In this document: positions 1 to 7,569 of the stretch, one piece after another
Layout: every line of letters begins with the position of its first letter
How positions within the stretch are numbered: the stretch's first letter is position 1
DNA from: Rhodoferax sp. GW822-FHT02A01
GTDB lineage: Bacteria > Pseudomonadota > Gammaproteobacteria > Burkholderiales > Burkholderiaceae_C
Assembly: GCF_038784515.1 (NCBI RefSeq)
Contig: NZ_CP152376.1
Location: 3,968,001 to 4,032,000, forward strand
DNA length: 64,000 bases
Direction: 5' to 3'
Notes under the pieces: generated by a model
What the model was told of the DNA's origin: nothing
The model's input: only the letters and a program-made list of their open reading frames with translations
Database searches by the model: none
Translations under genes and position numbers: made by a program

Positions 1-114
1 GATGAAGTCTTTGCTGAAGGCGCAAGATGGGAAGCTGGCAAGGACTCTGCGGAACTGATAGTCGCTACGTTCCGCGAAGAGCGACTGATAAACCTCTCGT
101 GCCCGTCAAATTAA
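1..114 (+). CDS. C-terminal end of an unidentified protein (partial)
   Basis: An open frame enters from the left edge and stops with TAA at 112-114. The visible 37 residues begin DEVFAEGARW and end LINLSCPSN. I do not recognise the family. The frame has no stop before 112, but it is short, so it may be chance or a decayed gene. Confidence 0.25.
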   Translation, partial: DEVFAEGARWEAGKDSAELIVATFREERLINLSCPSN

Positions 115-164
115 TGGCATTCATCAGTCCCCTAGAGTCGGCGACAATGCCGCGATAGCTGACT

Positions 165-389
165 TTGAGTAACCGTGTTCAGTACGATACCCACATGACC
201 AACCATATCTTAGGTTCACTCCCACTGGCAATAGGAAGTGGCGCAGGTGCTGAACTCAGAGCTCCGGTCGGTATTGCGCTAGTAGGCGGCTTGTTGATTT
301 CACAGGTATTGACGTTGTTAACCACGCTTGTTATCTACACCTATCTGGATCAGGTCACCAATCGTAAGCTAAACCGTCAGTCCCCCTAG
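165..389 (+). pseudogene. C-terminal remnant of an RND efflux permease
   Basis: About 60 residues match the last transmembrane segments of AcrB/MdtB/MdtC-type inner-membrane pumps: [18 protein letters not shown] is followed by a hydrophobic stretch ending [11 protein letters not shown] full permease has about 1030 residues, and nothing upstream continues the family, so this is a 5'-truncated relic. The apparent start at 165 is a non-canonical leftover; homology begins around 195. It sits in a decayed region with no partner membrane-fusion or outer-membrane gene. Confidence 0.6.
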
Positions 390-897
390 GAATTGCCTCA
401 ATATTGGGCTGTTTTGACGACGTCTGTATGCGCTGCGTTCAATCAATCAAGGCGCCCTTGCAAGATCATGAAATTAGTCCCCGCGCGACTTCGGTTTATT
501 CGTGGGAGCACACGCGAGACCGAAGCACCAATTCATTTTGCAAAGAGTCCGCAACCGCATACCTGCGTAGGCAATCACTACCGATAGAACGAGTAGTCCA
601 TGCTGCATTGCAGCATACACATGTGGAAAACCACACTAGGCACAGAAATATCAGAGTCGCACACTGCGCTCCACTCAACTCTAGGAGACGACAGAAAGTT
701 GGTAGTTGCCACTTACTTTGACTTAGTCGCGGTGAATTCCACAGAAGAAACTCCGTGAAGCATCCGGACCAAGTGCCCTTTCATTGTGGAAGCATCTGGA
801 ACCGGCGAATTCAGCACCCTGGATCGCAACAGACGTGACTTGTCTGATTGACTAGCGAATGTGATAAATCTATTAAATTGAATTGGAGACTCGTTTC
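390..897. other. Non-coding stretch of about 500 bp, no gene recognised
   Basis: Several short overlapping frames exist here (up to about 105 codons), but none has a recognisable motif or a good ribosome binding site. They overlap one another in several frames on both strands, as expected by chance. The stretch lies between an RND remnant and a secreted beta-propeller gene and probably represents decayed DNA plus the promoter of the next gene. No tRNA, strong terminator or repeat was seen. Confidence 0.5.
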
Positions 898-1962
898 ATG
901 AAAAAACTTACATTGGTCCTGGCTACTGCACTCAGTGCCGCCACCGCAATGGCCTACGACGGCCTGCATCTGATATCCAGTGTCACCTTTCCAAGTTCCA
1001 ATGCCGCTTGGGACTATGTGTCTTTTGATGCAGTCAACAAGCACGTGTTTCTCGGCCACCGCAAGGACGGATTGCAGGTGTATGACCCCGCAACGCAAAA
1101 GATCATCAAGGTTGTAGGTGATACGGCCACCCATAGCGCAAATGGAGCGGCCATCGCTCCCGAGTTTGATCTGGGAATATCCAACAATGAAGACGGAACT
1201 TACACACCATTCAAGTTGTCCACCTTGGAAGCGGGTGCATCTATAAAGATTGCCGAAGGCGTCGACACTAGCCATTACGATACTGCAACCAAGCGCTTTG
1301 TGTTCAATACTGAGCCTGACGAGAAAGGGACTCATCTGCTTGTGATGGATGCGGCGACCCAAAAACTCGTTGGTGAAATTCTGGTGCCATCCAAGAAGGC
1401 TGAAGGAGCTGAGGCGGACGGGGCAGGAGCCTACTATATCGTCGGACAAGACCGCGACGAGATGTACGTGCTAGACACGAAGGGATTGAAGTTGCTAAAT
1501 ACCTGGAATCTCGCTGCATTTTGCGGTAAGCCCACTGGAGTCGCAACCGATGCGGTTAACCACCGAGTGTTCGTTTCGTGCCGTGGACGTGAACCCGTAA
1601 AGCCTTCTTTTGTGGTGCTGGATTCCACCAATGGAGCCAAAGTGTATTCCGTGGAAATCGGTGGAGGAACGGACAGTCTTATCTATGATGCGCCTACCAA
1701 ACGCCTGTATAGTGCAAACGGTGTCCATGCCAATCTGAGTGTTATTGAACAAGTGGATGCCAATAACTACAAGGTAGTGGAACATCTCGGAACGGAAGCT
1801 TGGGTGCGCACAATGGCTATGGATCATTCAACAGGCCGGCTTTACGCGCAGACCGCAAGTGGCGCTTCCGATGCATCGAAGAAGATATTGACCGCTGTCT
1901 CGCCTTATTACATCAATACGATCTTTCCAAACACTTACCGTGTTCTAACCTACGGCAAATAA
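898..1962 (+). CDS. Secreted YVTN-type beta-propeller protein
   Basis: The 354-residue product starts with a Sec signal peptide (MKKLTLVLATALSAATAMA, then YDGL). The rest is a run of blade-like repeats of the form 'vyDpat.kiik', 'LLVMDAATQKLVGEI', 'FVVLDSTNGAKVYSV', typical of YVTN/cytochrome-D1-like seven-bladed propellers. It should be periplasmic and bind or scaffold something; no catalytic residues can be named. The ATG at 898 was chosen because GGAG lies about 10 bases upstream and the signal peptide begins there; an upstream in-frame TTG at 883 is less likely. A hairpin terminator follows 18 bases after the stop, so it is a single-gene unit. Confidence 0.75.
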   Translation: MKKLTLVLATALSAATAMAYDGLHLISSVTFPSSNAAWDYVSFDAVNKHVFLGHRKDGLQVYDPATQKIIKVVGDTATHSANGAAIAPEFDLGISNNEDGTYTPFKLSTLEAGASIKIAEGVDTSHYDTATKRFVFNTEPDEKGTHLLVMDAATQKLVGEILVPSKKAEGAEADGAGAYYIVGQDRDEMYVLDTKGLKLLNTWNLAAFCGKPTGVATDAVNHRVFVSCRGREPVKPSFVVLDSTNGAKVYSVEIGGGTDSLIYDAPTKRLYSANGVHANLSVIEQVDANNYKVVEHLGTEAWVRTMAMDHSTGRLYAQTASGASDASKKILTAVSPYYINTIFPNTYRVLTYGK

Positions 1963-1980
1963 AGGGATCTCTCAATAGGA

Positions 1981-2016
1981 AAGGCCGTATCTCGGTGAAT
2001 TCCGAGATGCGGCCTT
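1981..2016 (+). terminator. Hairpin terminator after the beta-propeller gene
   Basis: A 15-bp stem (AAGGCCGTATCTCGG at 1981-1995 pairing with 2002-2016, one G-T wobble) encloses a 6-base loop. There is no clear T-run downstream, so termination efficiency is uncertain, but the stem is strong. Confidence 0.6.
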
Positions 2017-2354
2017 ATGCATTCTAGGTGTTCAGGTTCGTCAGATTCAGCTTTAGGCGTGTTCAAGTCATCTCTTCTAAATTGTTTGGAAATTTGATGA
2101 AGGCACTACCCGTGGTGAATCGCCGTTCTTTTTCTGGGTGGAAGTAATTGCGGCTACCGCAGTAGCATTCATGGGTGCTTTCAAATTTATCCAAAGCTTT
2201 TGATTCAGTACGCTATGCTGCGAAAGCGGTCAATCAGATTGGGCCTTCAAATACAGAAAAACTACACCGTACGAGTAACGAGTGCGATTTCACCAAGCTT
2301 CTGGGGTAAAACCCTCAAAGAGCAGGCCTTGATCTAAAGAGAAAAAAACACACT
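2017..2354 (+). other. Gap containing a short hydrophobic frame (2081-2203)
   Basis: Between stops at 2078 and 2201 lies a frame reading ...FDEGTTRGESPFFFWVEV... then a hydrophobic helix ending KFIQSF. It has no ATG near its beginning and no ribosome binding site. It could be the tail of a lost membrane protein or chance. The rest of the gap would carry the promoter of the potassium-channel-like gene at 2355. Confidence 0.25.
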
Positions 2355-3128
2355 ATGCAAAAAGGCGGAAAGCTTCCTGTTTTAGTTCGAGGTTACTGCG
2401 GCACGTGTCATAAAGAGTTTGGCGCCGCGAACCCTGACTACTTCGGGTACCGAATCGAATGCGGCGAAGGTCATCTCGCTCAAATAATCGCAGCGGGCGA
2501 GACATCGTCGTGGTGGCTTCGACAAGAAGCGCGATTGCTTCGCTGGCAGACACAATACTCCCCATTTGCGGTAATCCGTAAAATATTCAACCACATCTCT
2601 GCCGGTCACTTCATACTGATTTGTTTCATTGTTTTGGCTCTTGCATTGGTGCTAGAAGACATTGGACTGACCGCGCGCCCGCTTACAGTCTCTCGCTTCG
2701 CGTTCGGCACGCTCATAGTTTGGCGTTTTGCAGATCTGTTCCTCAGCAACACATCCATCAATTTCACTACGAGATTTTTCCAAAGTCCGTTGCGCAGTGT
2801 TGTCTTTTCAGTAGCTGCCTATCTTCAGCTTGCTCTCTGCTATGCATACTTCTACAGCGTACTGCACACATTTGAGATCATTGGAATAAAGGATAACGTC
2901 CCGTTCAGCACGGACGAAGCCGTGTATTACAGCTTCGGGACTATATTGACCGTGGGCTATGGCAGTCTGGCTCCGGCCACCAAGCTTGGCAAAGCAATTG
3001 TCATCTCGGAGCTTCTTGCTGGCCTGTACTTTGTTGTAATCATCATTGCTCAAGTTGCTTCATTGAACTCACAATCAAAGGCCGAAAACGGCGTGTTTTC
3101 TTGGGGCGAATTAAAAAGCAATGAGTGA
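2355..3128 (+). CDS. Two-TM potassium-channel-like protein with N-terminal Cys/His motif
   Basis: A 257-residue membrane protein. Residues 199-204 read TVGYGS, the potassium selectivity filter, flanked by a pore helix (about 188-198) and hydrophobic helices at about 85-101, 115-131, 148-167 and 213-235, as in the Ion_trans_2 family. The cytosolic N terminus carries C15-x2-C18 and C36-x3-H40, a spacing that suggests a small zinc-ribbon-like knuckle rather than the usual C-terminal RCK/TrkA_N domain, which is absent. The ATG at 2355 follows a purine-rich AAAGAGAAAAAAA. It stands alone in a decayed region, so its partner cannot be inferred. The channel call is firm; the zinc knuckle is inference. 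Confidence 0.75.
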   Translation: MQKGGKLPVLVRGYCGTCHKEFGAANPDYFGYRIECGEGHLAQIIAAGETSSWWLRQEARLLRWQTQYSPFAVIRKIFNHISAGHFILICFIVLALALVLEDIGLTARPLTVSRFAFGTLIVWRFADLFLSNTSINFTTRFFQSPLRSVVFSVAAYLQLALCYAYFYSVLHTFEIIGIKDNVPFSTDEAVYYSFGTILTVGYGSLAPATKLGKAIVISELLAGLYFVVIIIAQVASLNSQSKAENGVFSWGELKSNE

Positions 3129-3544
3129 CAACGGTAAGATGAAGTTTTGTAGACTTTGCCCTATTTGGGGGAACAATAAATGTCAAAACTGATTCAAAGC
3201 AGTCAGCGGCACTGGCAACATCGAACGACTCAACCGTAAGTTCGAGTGGGGCTGCAATTCTTGTAATAGCGCTCCTTCAATTTTGGCGTTGAGTTATATT
3301 TTGAGCGACCGGTATGGAGCGGAGCATCTGACCGCTTGCAGCCCAACGCAGGCGACTGCATTGCGGCGATCGCAGTCTCGCGGGGGGGTATTCTGGTGTC
3401 ACGTGATACTGCTTCCTACGAGGCTGTCAACGTTACGGCTCTATTCATCGGTGGGGAACTACGAAAATCCCAAATGGACAACTTCCGCCGGACTGGGCGC
3501 GCAATCCCATCCAGACTCGATGAGGGCCTTGCGCTGTGCGGTCG
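3129..3544. other. Gap of about 400 bp with gene debris
   Basis: No intact gene is visible between the channel gene and the convergent small exported protein. A frame reading NIERLNRKFEWGCNSCNS (about 3212-3270) faintly resembles transposase or integrase debris. The following frame contains a possible PIN-domain tail (annotated separately). A run of seven G at about 3383-3389 lies inside the latter. Confidence 0.4.
3336..3470 (+). pseudogene. Possible PIN-domain (VapC-like) toxin remnant
   Basis: In the frame starting at 3336 the translation reads GDCIAAIAVSRGGILVSRDT followed by ASYEAVNVTALF. This resembles the C-terminal third of VapC/FitB PIN nucleases (pattern D..IAAIA...G..LvTRn..dFe...v..l). 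The upstream part with the first acidic residues and any antitoxin gene are missing, and the frame runs on into unrelated sequence. It is too short to be sure. Confidence 0.3.
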
Positions 3545-3919
3545 CTATGGGATTGGGATGACGTCGGAGCGGGTCTTGTCGTTGCTTTCGTGCGCGTGGA
3601 TAACGCGTTCAGTAACCGTGGCGACGTGACCAGTTTCGTCAAAATCCACGTCCACCACCGTACTGTAATTGTCTGAATAGGAGTCCAGGTCCGTCAGCCC
3701 GTACACCCATGTGGCCCCTGGCATGTTGCGAAAATTATATTTTCTTTGCGGCGAACCCAGCACCGAAAGTACTTCGTCTGCGCTCATGGAAGCGTGGACC
3801 TTGGTGGCTTTGGCCCGCGTGGTGACAAAACCATCAGCTGACCATGCCGAACCGGCAGCGGCGACGGCGAATAAAAGCAAGGCTGAAGTGGTGCGAAGTG
3901 GACGAATCAATGAAGACAT
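3545..3919 (-). CDS. Small exported SmpA/BamE-like protein
   Basis: A 124-residue product starting MSSLIRPLRTTSALLLF, with a signal peptide probably cleaved after SAWSA. The mature part contains HASMSADEVLSVLGSP and later GATWVYGL and a beta-rich tail, the pattern of the SmpA/OmlA (BamE) fold, in which a helix pair packs on a short sheet. There is no lipobox Cys, so it is soluble periplasmic rather than a lipoprotein, and it is not BamE itself. The start at 3919 (not 3970) was chosen because the signal peptide begins there. It lies about 110 bp from the IS21 element, which may have separated it from its original neighbours. Confidence 0.65.
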   Translation of the reverse strand: MSSLIRPLRTTSALLLFAVAAAGSAWSADGFVTTRAKATKVHASMSADEVLSVLGSPQRKYNFRNMPGATWVYGLTDLDSYSDNYSTVVDVDFDETGHVATVTERVIHAHESNDKTRSDVIPIP

Positions 3920-4032
3920 ATTGAGTACCCAATGGAAATGACAAAAGTTGATTTGAACCCCCCACACCATTGTGCGTATCTTGCGATAACCCTGTCGGCT
4001 TGGCGGGTCTTGCCGCGCTCGAACGCAATGTC

Positions 4033-4085
4033 TGTTGACGCCGATTGAATCTTGACAGTGAGTGCCAATCCAATTTTGATAGGGG
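4033..4085 (+). repeat. IS21 left terminal repeats (outer and inner copy)
   Basis: Outer copy 4033-4059 contains TGTTGACGCC and TTGACAGT; inner copy 4060-4085 contains GAGTGCCAATCC and ATAGGGG. Both are inverted relative to copies at 6551-6578 and 6516-6542. These are the transposase binding sites of an IS21-type element. Confidence 0.75.
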
Positions 4086-4093
4086 GCTTGTAG

Positions 4094-4119
4094 TCCACAG
4101 TTAGTCTGCTGACTGTGGA
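4094..4119 (-). terminator. Hairpin after istB
   Basis: A perfect 8-bp stem, TCCACAGT (4094-4101) with ACTGTGGA (4112-4119), lies 14 bases beyond the istB stop inside the IS. It may end the istAB transcript. There is no T-run, so this is tentative. Confidence 0.4.
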
Positions 4120-4132
4120 TAACTATAGCCCT

Positions 4133-4948
4133 TTACAGGTTTGTCACCTCCTGACTGGTATCAGATCTGCGGGACTGTTCCCTTGATTTGATCTTGCCCT
4201 TGGCTTCTTTAGAGCTGTGTCGGAAGCGGTATGACTCATTGCCTGTCTCGACGATGTGGCAGTGATGGGTAAGCCTATCAAGCAATGCGGTAGTCATCTT
4301 TGCATCCCCGAACACGGCAGACCATTCCGCAAACGTCAGGTTGGTGGTGATCAGAACGCTGGTGTGTTCATAGAGCTTGGACAGCAGATGGAACAGCAAG
4401 GCGCCGCCCGCTTGGCTGAATGGCAAGTACCCTAACTCATCCAGAATGACCAAGTCCATTCGCATCAAACTCATGGCTATGCGTCCCGGAATGCCCTTGG
4501 CTTTTTCATGCTCCAACGCATTGACCAGATCCACTGTCGAGTAGAACCGCACACGCTTTGAGTGGTGGGTCAAGCCAGAGATTCCCAGTGCGGTTGCGAG
4601 GTGAGTCTTCCCGGTGCCGGGTCCACCAATCAATACAACGTTCTGCGCGTCCTCTGTGAAGGTCAGGTCTGCCAGCTTCTTGATGAGCGCCTTGTCGACT
4701 TGCGATACGTCGAAGTCGAAGCCCGCGAGGTCCCGATGAATCGGGAAGCGTGCAGACTTCATCTGGTGGGCAATGGAGCGCATATGCCGGTCCACATCCT
4801 CTGCCTGGAGCAAATGCTCGACCAGCCAGCGTGAGCTCTGAATTGCTGAGCCACCATCTTGTTCCATGAGATCGGCCCAGGCAGTGGCCATACCATTCAA
4901 CCTCAGGGCCTTGAGTTCGCTCTGAACGTTTCGTTCTGAATCATGCAT
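4133..4948 (-). CDS. istB: IS21 transposition helper ATPase IstB
   Basis: A 271-residue AAA+ ATPase that assists the IstA transposase in target selection. It has an N-terminal IstB-specific region, Walker [10 protein letters not shown], Walker B-type [10 protein letters not shown] and a sensor region LLITTNLTF. The start at 4948 (MHDSERN) is supported by AAGGAG six bases upstream; an earlier ATG at 4966 lacks this. The start overlaps the istA stop (ATGCATGA), the usual translational coupling in IS21 elements. Length is normal and the gene looks intact. Confidence 0.93.
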   Translation of the reverse strand: MHDSERNVQSELKALRLNGMATAWADLMEQDGGSAIQSSRWLVEHLLQAEDVDRHMRSIAHQMKSARFPIHRDLAGFDFDVSQVDKALIKKLADLTFTEDAQNVVLIGGPGTGKTHLATALGISGLTHHSKRVRFYSTVDLVNALEHEKAKGIPGRIAMSLMRMDLVILDELGYLPFSQAGGALLFHLLSKLYEHTSVLITTNLTFAEWSAVFGDAKMTTALLDRLTHHCHIVETGNESYRFRHSSKEAKGKIKSREQSRRSDTSQEVTNL

Positions 4949-6464
4949 GGAAGACTCCTTGATCATCGTTATGAGTTGGGCGCAGGCGGTCGTAGCGTGC
5001 GGTATCGGCTATAGGAAGGTGGGTCAATTGCAGAGCAGTCTGTGCATGCTCCGGCACCGGTGGTGCATTCAGCCGCGCCAGCACATTGCGTACGTGCTCG
5101 GCACTGACGCTTCCGTTGGGTGTGGCCCCTTCAAGCACCAGATCCACCGCCACCAGAACCGCGTCTAATCCGGCTTGTGGAACGGTGGCCAGCACCTGTG
5201 CCATCGTGCGGTCACCGCCGGGGTGTCGCAGCAGCGATTTGCGCAACCGCTGTAATGACGCAGGAAGATCCAGAAACGGTGCCCCGTTTCTCAATGCGCC
5301 GGGCTTGCGTTGCACCAATTCGATGTAGTGCTGCCAGTCGTATGTCGTCTGACCGCTGCCAGGTGTTCGGGCATGACTGGCGATGATAGTTTCCGCGCAG
5401 GCAACATCCACCCGGTTCGGATACAGCCGGGTGCTCACCAAGTGCCCCGCCCATTCGCATGGCACGGAGTAACGGTTGCGTGCCACCGCGACCAAGCAGG
5501 TGCTGCTGACCCGAGCAGGCTTCTCCACATAGCCATCAAAGAGCACTGGCATAGACATGAGATGGGGGCGCTCGAGCTCCAGCATTTCTGCCACGGTGAA
5601 TTGCTTGTGGATGGGATGCACCGTATCCGCCCAGATGGAGTGGCATCGTTCTCCGAGCCAGGCGTTGAGTTCAGCGAATGACCCAAAGCGTCTGGTGCCA
5701 GCCTCAATCCAGATCCGCCTGCGGCTGTCCTGAACGTTCTTCTCCACCACGCCCTTCTCCCAGCCTGATGCCACATTGCAGAAGTCCGGATCAAACAGGT
5801 AATGACTGCACATGGCAGAGAAGCGTGCGTTGACGATGCGGCCCTTGCCCTTCTTGACCTTGTCAACCGCCGTCTTCATGTTGTCGTAGATGCCACGCCT
5901 GGCAATACCACCCAACGCATGGAATAATCGGGTGTGCGCGTCGAACAGCATCTCGTGACCCTGGCCAGGGTATGCCACCAGCCAGAAGGCACGACTGGCA
6001 CATAGCTTCAGATGGGCCACCTGCATCTTGTAAAACACCCCACCAACCAGCAGCCCCTCCTCACTCCAATCGAACTGGAATGCCTCGCCGAGCTCGAAGC
6101 TCAGTGGAACAAAAGCCCTGGTGGGATCCTTGACACTTTCCTCTCGCCAAGCACGAATGAAGGCAGTAACTGCGCTGTAGCCGCCTCGGTATCCCTGAGC
6201 CTGAATCTGCGCAAACAGCGCCTTGCCGCTGCGCCGTGCGTGCTTGGCCCTATGCGCATCCGTACGCAGCGCTTGCACCAGCACCGGCTCAAACGGCGTG
6301 AGCTTGCCATCCGCCTGCTTGCGTTGGTACTTCGGCGTTGTATCGCCGGGGGCTTTGAGCCACTTCTTGACCGTGTTTCTGGCCAGTCCCGTCCTTCTGC
6401 AAATCTCTCCGTCAGAGAGTTGGTCGCGCAACTTCATGCGCCGCACCTTGCCAATCATGTCCAT
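4941..6464 (-). CDS. istA: IS21 transposase IstA
   Basis: A DDE transposase of about 507 residues. The N terminus carries a helix-turn-helix ([20 protein letters not shown]), and the rve integrase core follows with the acidic residues in [18 protein letters not shown] and [11 protein letters not shown]. The ATG at 6464 was preferred to an upstream GTG (6473) because AAGGTGAT lies eight bases before it. It is followed by istB with overlapping stop and start. A perfect GCTGAAA-G-TTTCAGC palindrome at 6487-6501 just upstream may be a regulatory site of the transposase promoter. The frame is intact, so the element may be active. Confidence 0.93.
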   Translation of the reverse strand: MDMIGKVRRMKLRDQLSDGEICRRTGLARNTVKKWLKAPGDTTPKYQRKQADGKLTPFEPVLVQALRTDAHRAKHARRSGKALFAQIQAQGYRGGYSAVTAFIRAWREESVKDPTRAFVPLSFELGEAFQFDWSEEGLLVGGVFYKMQVAHLKLCASRAFWLVAYPGQGHEMLFDAHTRLFHALGGIARRGIYDNMKTAVDKVKKGKGRIVNARFSAMCSHYLFDPDFCNVASGWEKGVVEKNVQDSRRRIWIEAGTRRFGSFAELNAWLGERCHSIWADTVHPIHKQFTVAEMLELERPHLMSMPVLFDGYVEKPARVSSTCLVAVARNRYSVPCEWAGHLVSTRLYPNRVDVACAETIIASHARTPGSGQTTYDWQHYIELVQRKPGALRNGAPFLDLPASLQRLRKSLLRHPGGDRTMAQVLATVPQAGLDAVLVAVDLVLEGATPNGSVSAEHVRNVLARLNAPPVPEHAQTALQLTHLPIADTARYDRLRPTHNDDQGVFHA

Positions 6465-6515
6465 GGTGATCACCTTTTACATCCCTGCTGAAAGTTTCAG
6501 CAGAGCAGTGGAACA

Positions 6516-6578
6516 CCCCTGTCAATTTTGGATCGGCACTCTCGGCTTCAGACTGTCAATTTTCGGTCAGCGGCAACA
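6516..6578 (+). repeat. IS21 right terminal repeats (outer and inner copy)
   Basis: Outer copy 6551-6578 contains ACTGTCAATTTT and ends CGGCAACA; inner copy 6516-6542 contains CCCCTGTCAATTTT and GGCACTC. They are the inverted partners of the left-end repeats at 4033-4085. Confidence 0.75.
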
Positions 6579-6627
6579 GTCCTGGGTTGCTTTGATGCAT
6601 CAGTAGCCCCTATGCGGTACACTTGTT

Positions 6628-6642
6628 TTCAGATCACCTGAA
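6628..6642 (+). promoter_or_regulatory. Repressor operator O1 (TTCAG-N5-CTGAA)
   Basis: First of three sites with the same 15-bp architecture upstream of the phage-type repressor. Arms are TTCAG and CTGAA with spacer ATCAC; the arm extends to TTTCAG...CTGAAA. Confidence 0.6.
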
Positions 6643-6643
6643 A

Positions 6644-6658
6644 TTCAGGTTTTCTGAA
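6644..6658 (+). promoter_or_regulatory. Repressor operator O2 (TTCAG-N5-CTGAA)
   Basis: Second site, centre 16 bp from O1. The CTGAA of O1 and the TTCAG of O2 together create the palindrome ACCTGAAATTCAGGT at 6636-6650. Confidence 0.6.
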
Positions 6659-6671
6659 ATGTACACCAAAA

Positions 6672-6686
6672 TTCAGGAGTTCTGAA
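6672..6686 (+). promoter_or_regulatory. Repressor operator O3 (TTCAG-N5-CTGAA) over the ribosome binding site
   Basis: Third site, centre 28 bp from O2. Its spacer includes the AGGAG ribosome binding site of the gene starting at 6689, so binding here would block the repressor's own expression. Confidence 0.6.
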
Positions 6687-6688
6687 AA

Positions 6689-6958
6689 ATGTTAATACCT
6701 GAGCTAATTACTGCGGCAAAGAAAACCAGCGGCCTCAAATACAACCAGATGGCCGAAGAGTTACACGTAACCCCTTCCACGTTCACCGCGTGGAAGAAGG
6801 GCGAATACAAGCCAAGCCCTAGCGAAATCGCCTATCTAGCAGAGAAGGCGCAGCTATCGGTTTTTGAAACAATTGCCGAAATTGAGGCGCAACAGCGCCC
6901 CGAACTGGCTGAACTCTGGAAGCGAGCTGTAAGACAGCTACGCCAAAATCAGGGTTAA
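6689..6958 (+). CDS. Phage-type helix-turn-helix repressor (DUF3693-like)
   Basis: An 89-residue protein with an N-terminal HTH (AKKTSGLKYNQMAEELHVTP, then STFTAWKKGEYKPS) and a C-terminal helical tail ending ELAELWKRAVRQLRQ. It resembles the small Cro/CI-like regulators (DUF3693 type) carried by filamentous and other small phages. AGGAG is placed ten bases before the ATG and is buried in operator O3. No other phage genes are visible nearby; on the left the IS21 element ends at 6578, on the right ppa begins at 6999. It may be the last survivor of an integrated phage or a domesticated autoregulated switch. The HTH is clear; the family name is less certain. Confidence 0.7.
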   Translation: MLIPELITAAKKTSGLKYNQMAEELHVTPSTFTAWKKGEYKPSPSEIAYLAEKAQLSVFETIAEIEAQQRPELAELWKRAVRQLRQNQG

Positions 6959-6998
6959 TCCCGACAGTTTTTGATTTTCATCATTAGAGAGAGCACCC

Positions 6999-7535
6999 AT
7001 GTCCCTGGACAACGTCACCCCCGGTAAGAAAGCGCCTGAAGAGTTCAATGTGGTTATCGAAATCCCGATGAACGCCGATCCCGTGAAGTACGAGGTCGAC
7101 AAGGCTACCGGAGCGATTTTTGTGGACCGTTTCATGAGCACGGCCATGCACTACCCGACCAATTACGGCTACGTACCTCGCACCATCTCCGGAGACGGTG
7201 ATCCGGTGGACGTGCTGGTGATTACTCCGGTACCCCTGATCCCTGGCGTGGTGGTGACCTGCCGCGCTATTGGTATCCTGAAGATGGAAGATGAGGCCGG
7301 TCAGGACGGCAAGGTGCTGGCTGTTCCCACCAACAAGATACTGTCGCTGTACAGCCGTTGGGAAAAGCCTGAAGATCTGCAGCCTTTGCGTCTGAAGACA
7401 ATCGCCCATTTCTTTGAACACTACAAAGACCTGGAAGAAGGCAAGTGGGTCAAGATCCTGGGTTGGGAAGGCCCTGAGTCTGCGCGCCAGGAAATTGCGG
7501 ATGGCATTGCTAACTACAACAAGCTGCAAGCCTGA
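6999..7535 (+). CDS. ppa: Inorganic pyrophosphatase
   Basis: A cytosolic family I enzyme that hydrolyses pyrophosphate to phosphate and so pulls biosynthetic reactions forward. The 178-residue length is normal. The signature DGDPVDVLV with its metal-binding aspartates is present, along with the conserved NYGYVP and KVLAVPTNK stretches. GAGAGAG precedes the ATG at 6999. It is transcribed alone; a strong bidirectional hairpin separates it from the convergent gene. Confidence 0.97.
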   Translation: MSLDNVTPGKKAPEEFNVVIEIPMNADPVKYEVDKATGAIFVDRFMSTAMHYPTNYGYVPRTISGDGDPVDVLVITPVPLIPGVVVTCRAIGILKMEDEAGQDGKVLAVPTNKILSLYSRWEKPEDLQPLRLKTIAHFFEHYKDLEEGKWVKILGWEGPESARQEIADGIANYNKLQA

Positions 7536-7540
7536 TTGAA

Positions 7541-7569
7541 CTAAAGGGCGCGTGCGACGCGCCCTTTAG
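7541..7569. terminator. Bidirectional terminator between ppa and the convergent GNAT-fold gene
   Basis: A 13-bp perfect stem, CTAAAGGGCGCGT (7541-7553) with ACGCGCCCTTTAG (7557-7569), and a GCG loop. The A/T edges give it use on both strands. The stop codon of the minus-strand gene (7566-7568) lies inside the stem. Confidence 0.8.

Larger units (their letters stand above)
4033..6578 (-). mobile_element. IS21-family insertion sequence, complete
   Basis: The element spans about 2.55 kb and encodes IstA and IstB on the minus strand. The ends are TGTTG (4033) and CAACA (6578). The left outer repeat TGTTGACGCC...TTGACAGT (4033-4059) matches the complement of the right outer repeat at 6551-6578. 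A second inner pair, 4060-4085 against 6516-6542, also matches with about four mismatches in 26, giving the multiple terminal repeats typical of IS21. A clear target duplication was not found: only GTC flanks both ends as read here, so the exact ends may be off by a few bases. Confidence 0.9.

Noticed and set aside
404..721. Plus-strand frame of 105 codons in the first gap
   Set aside because: No start context or motif, overlapped by other chance frames; reported only as gap.
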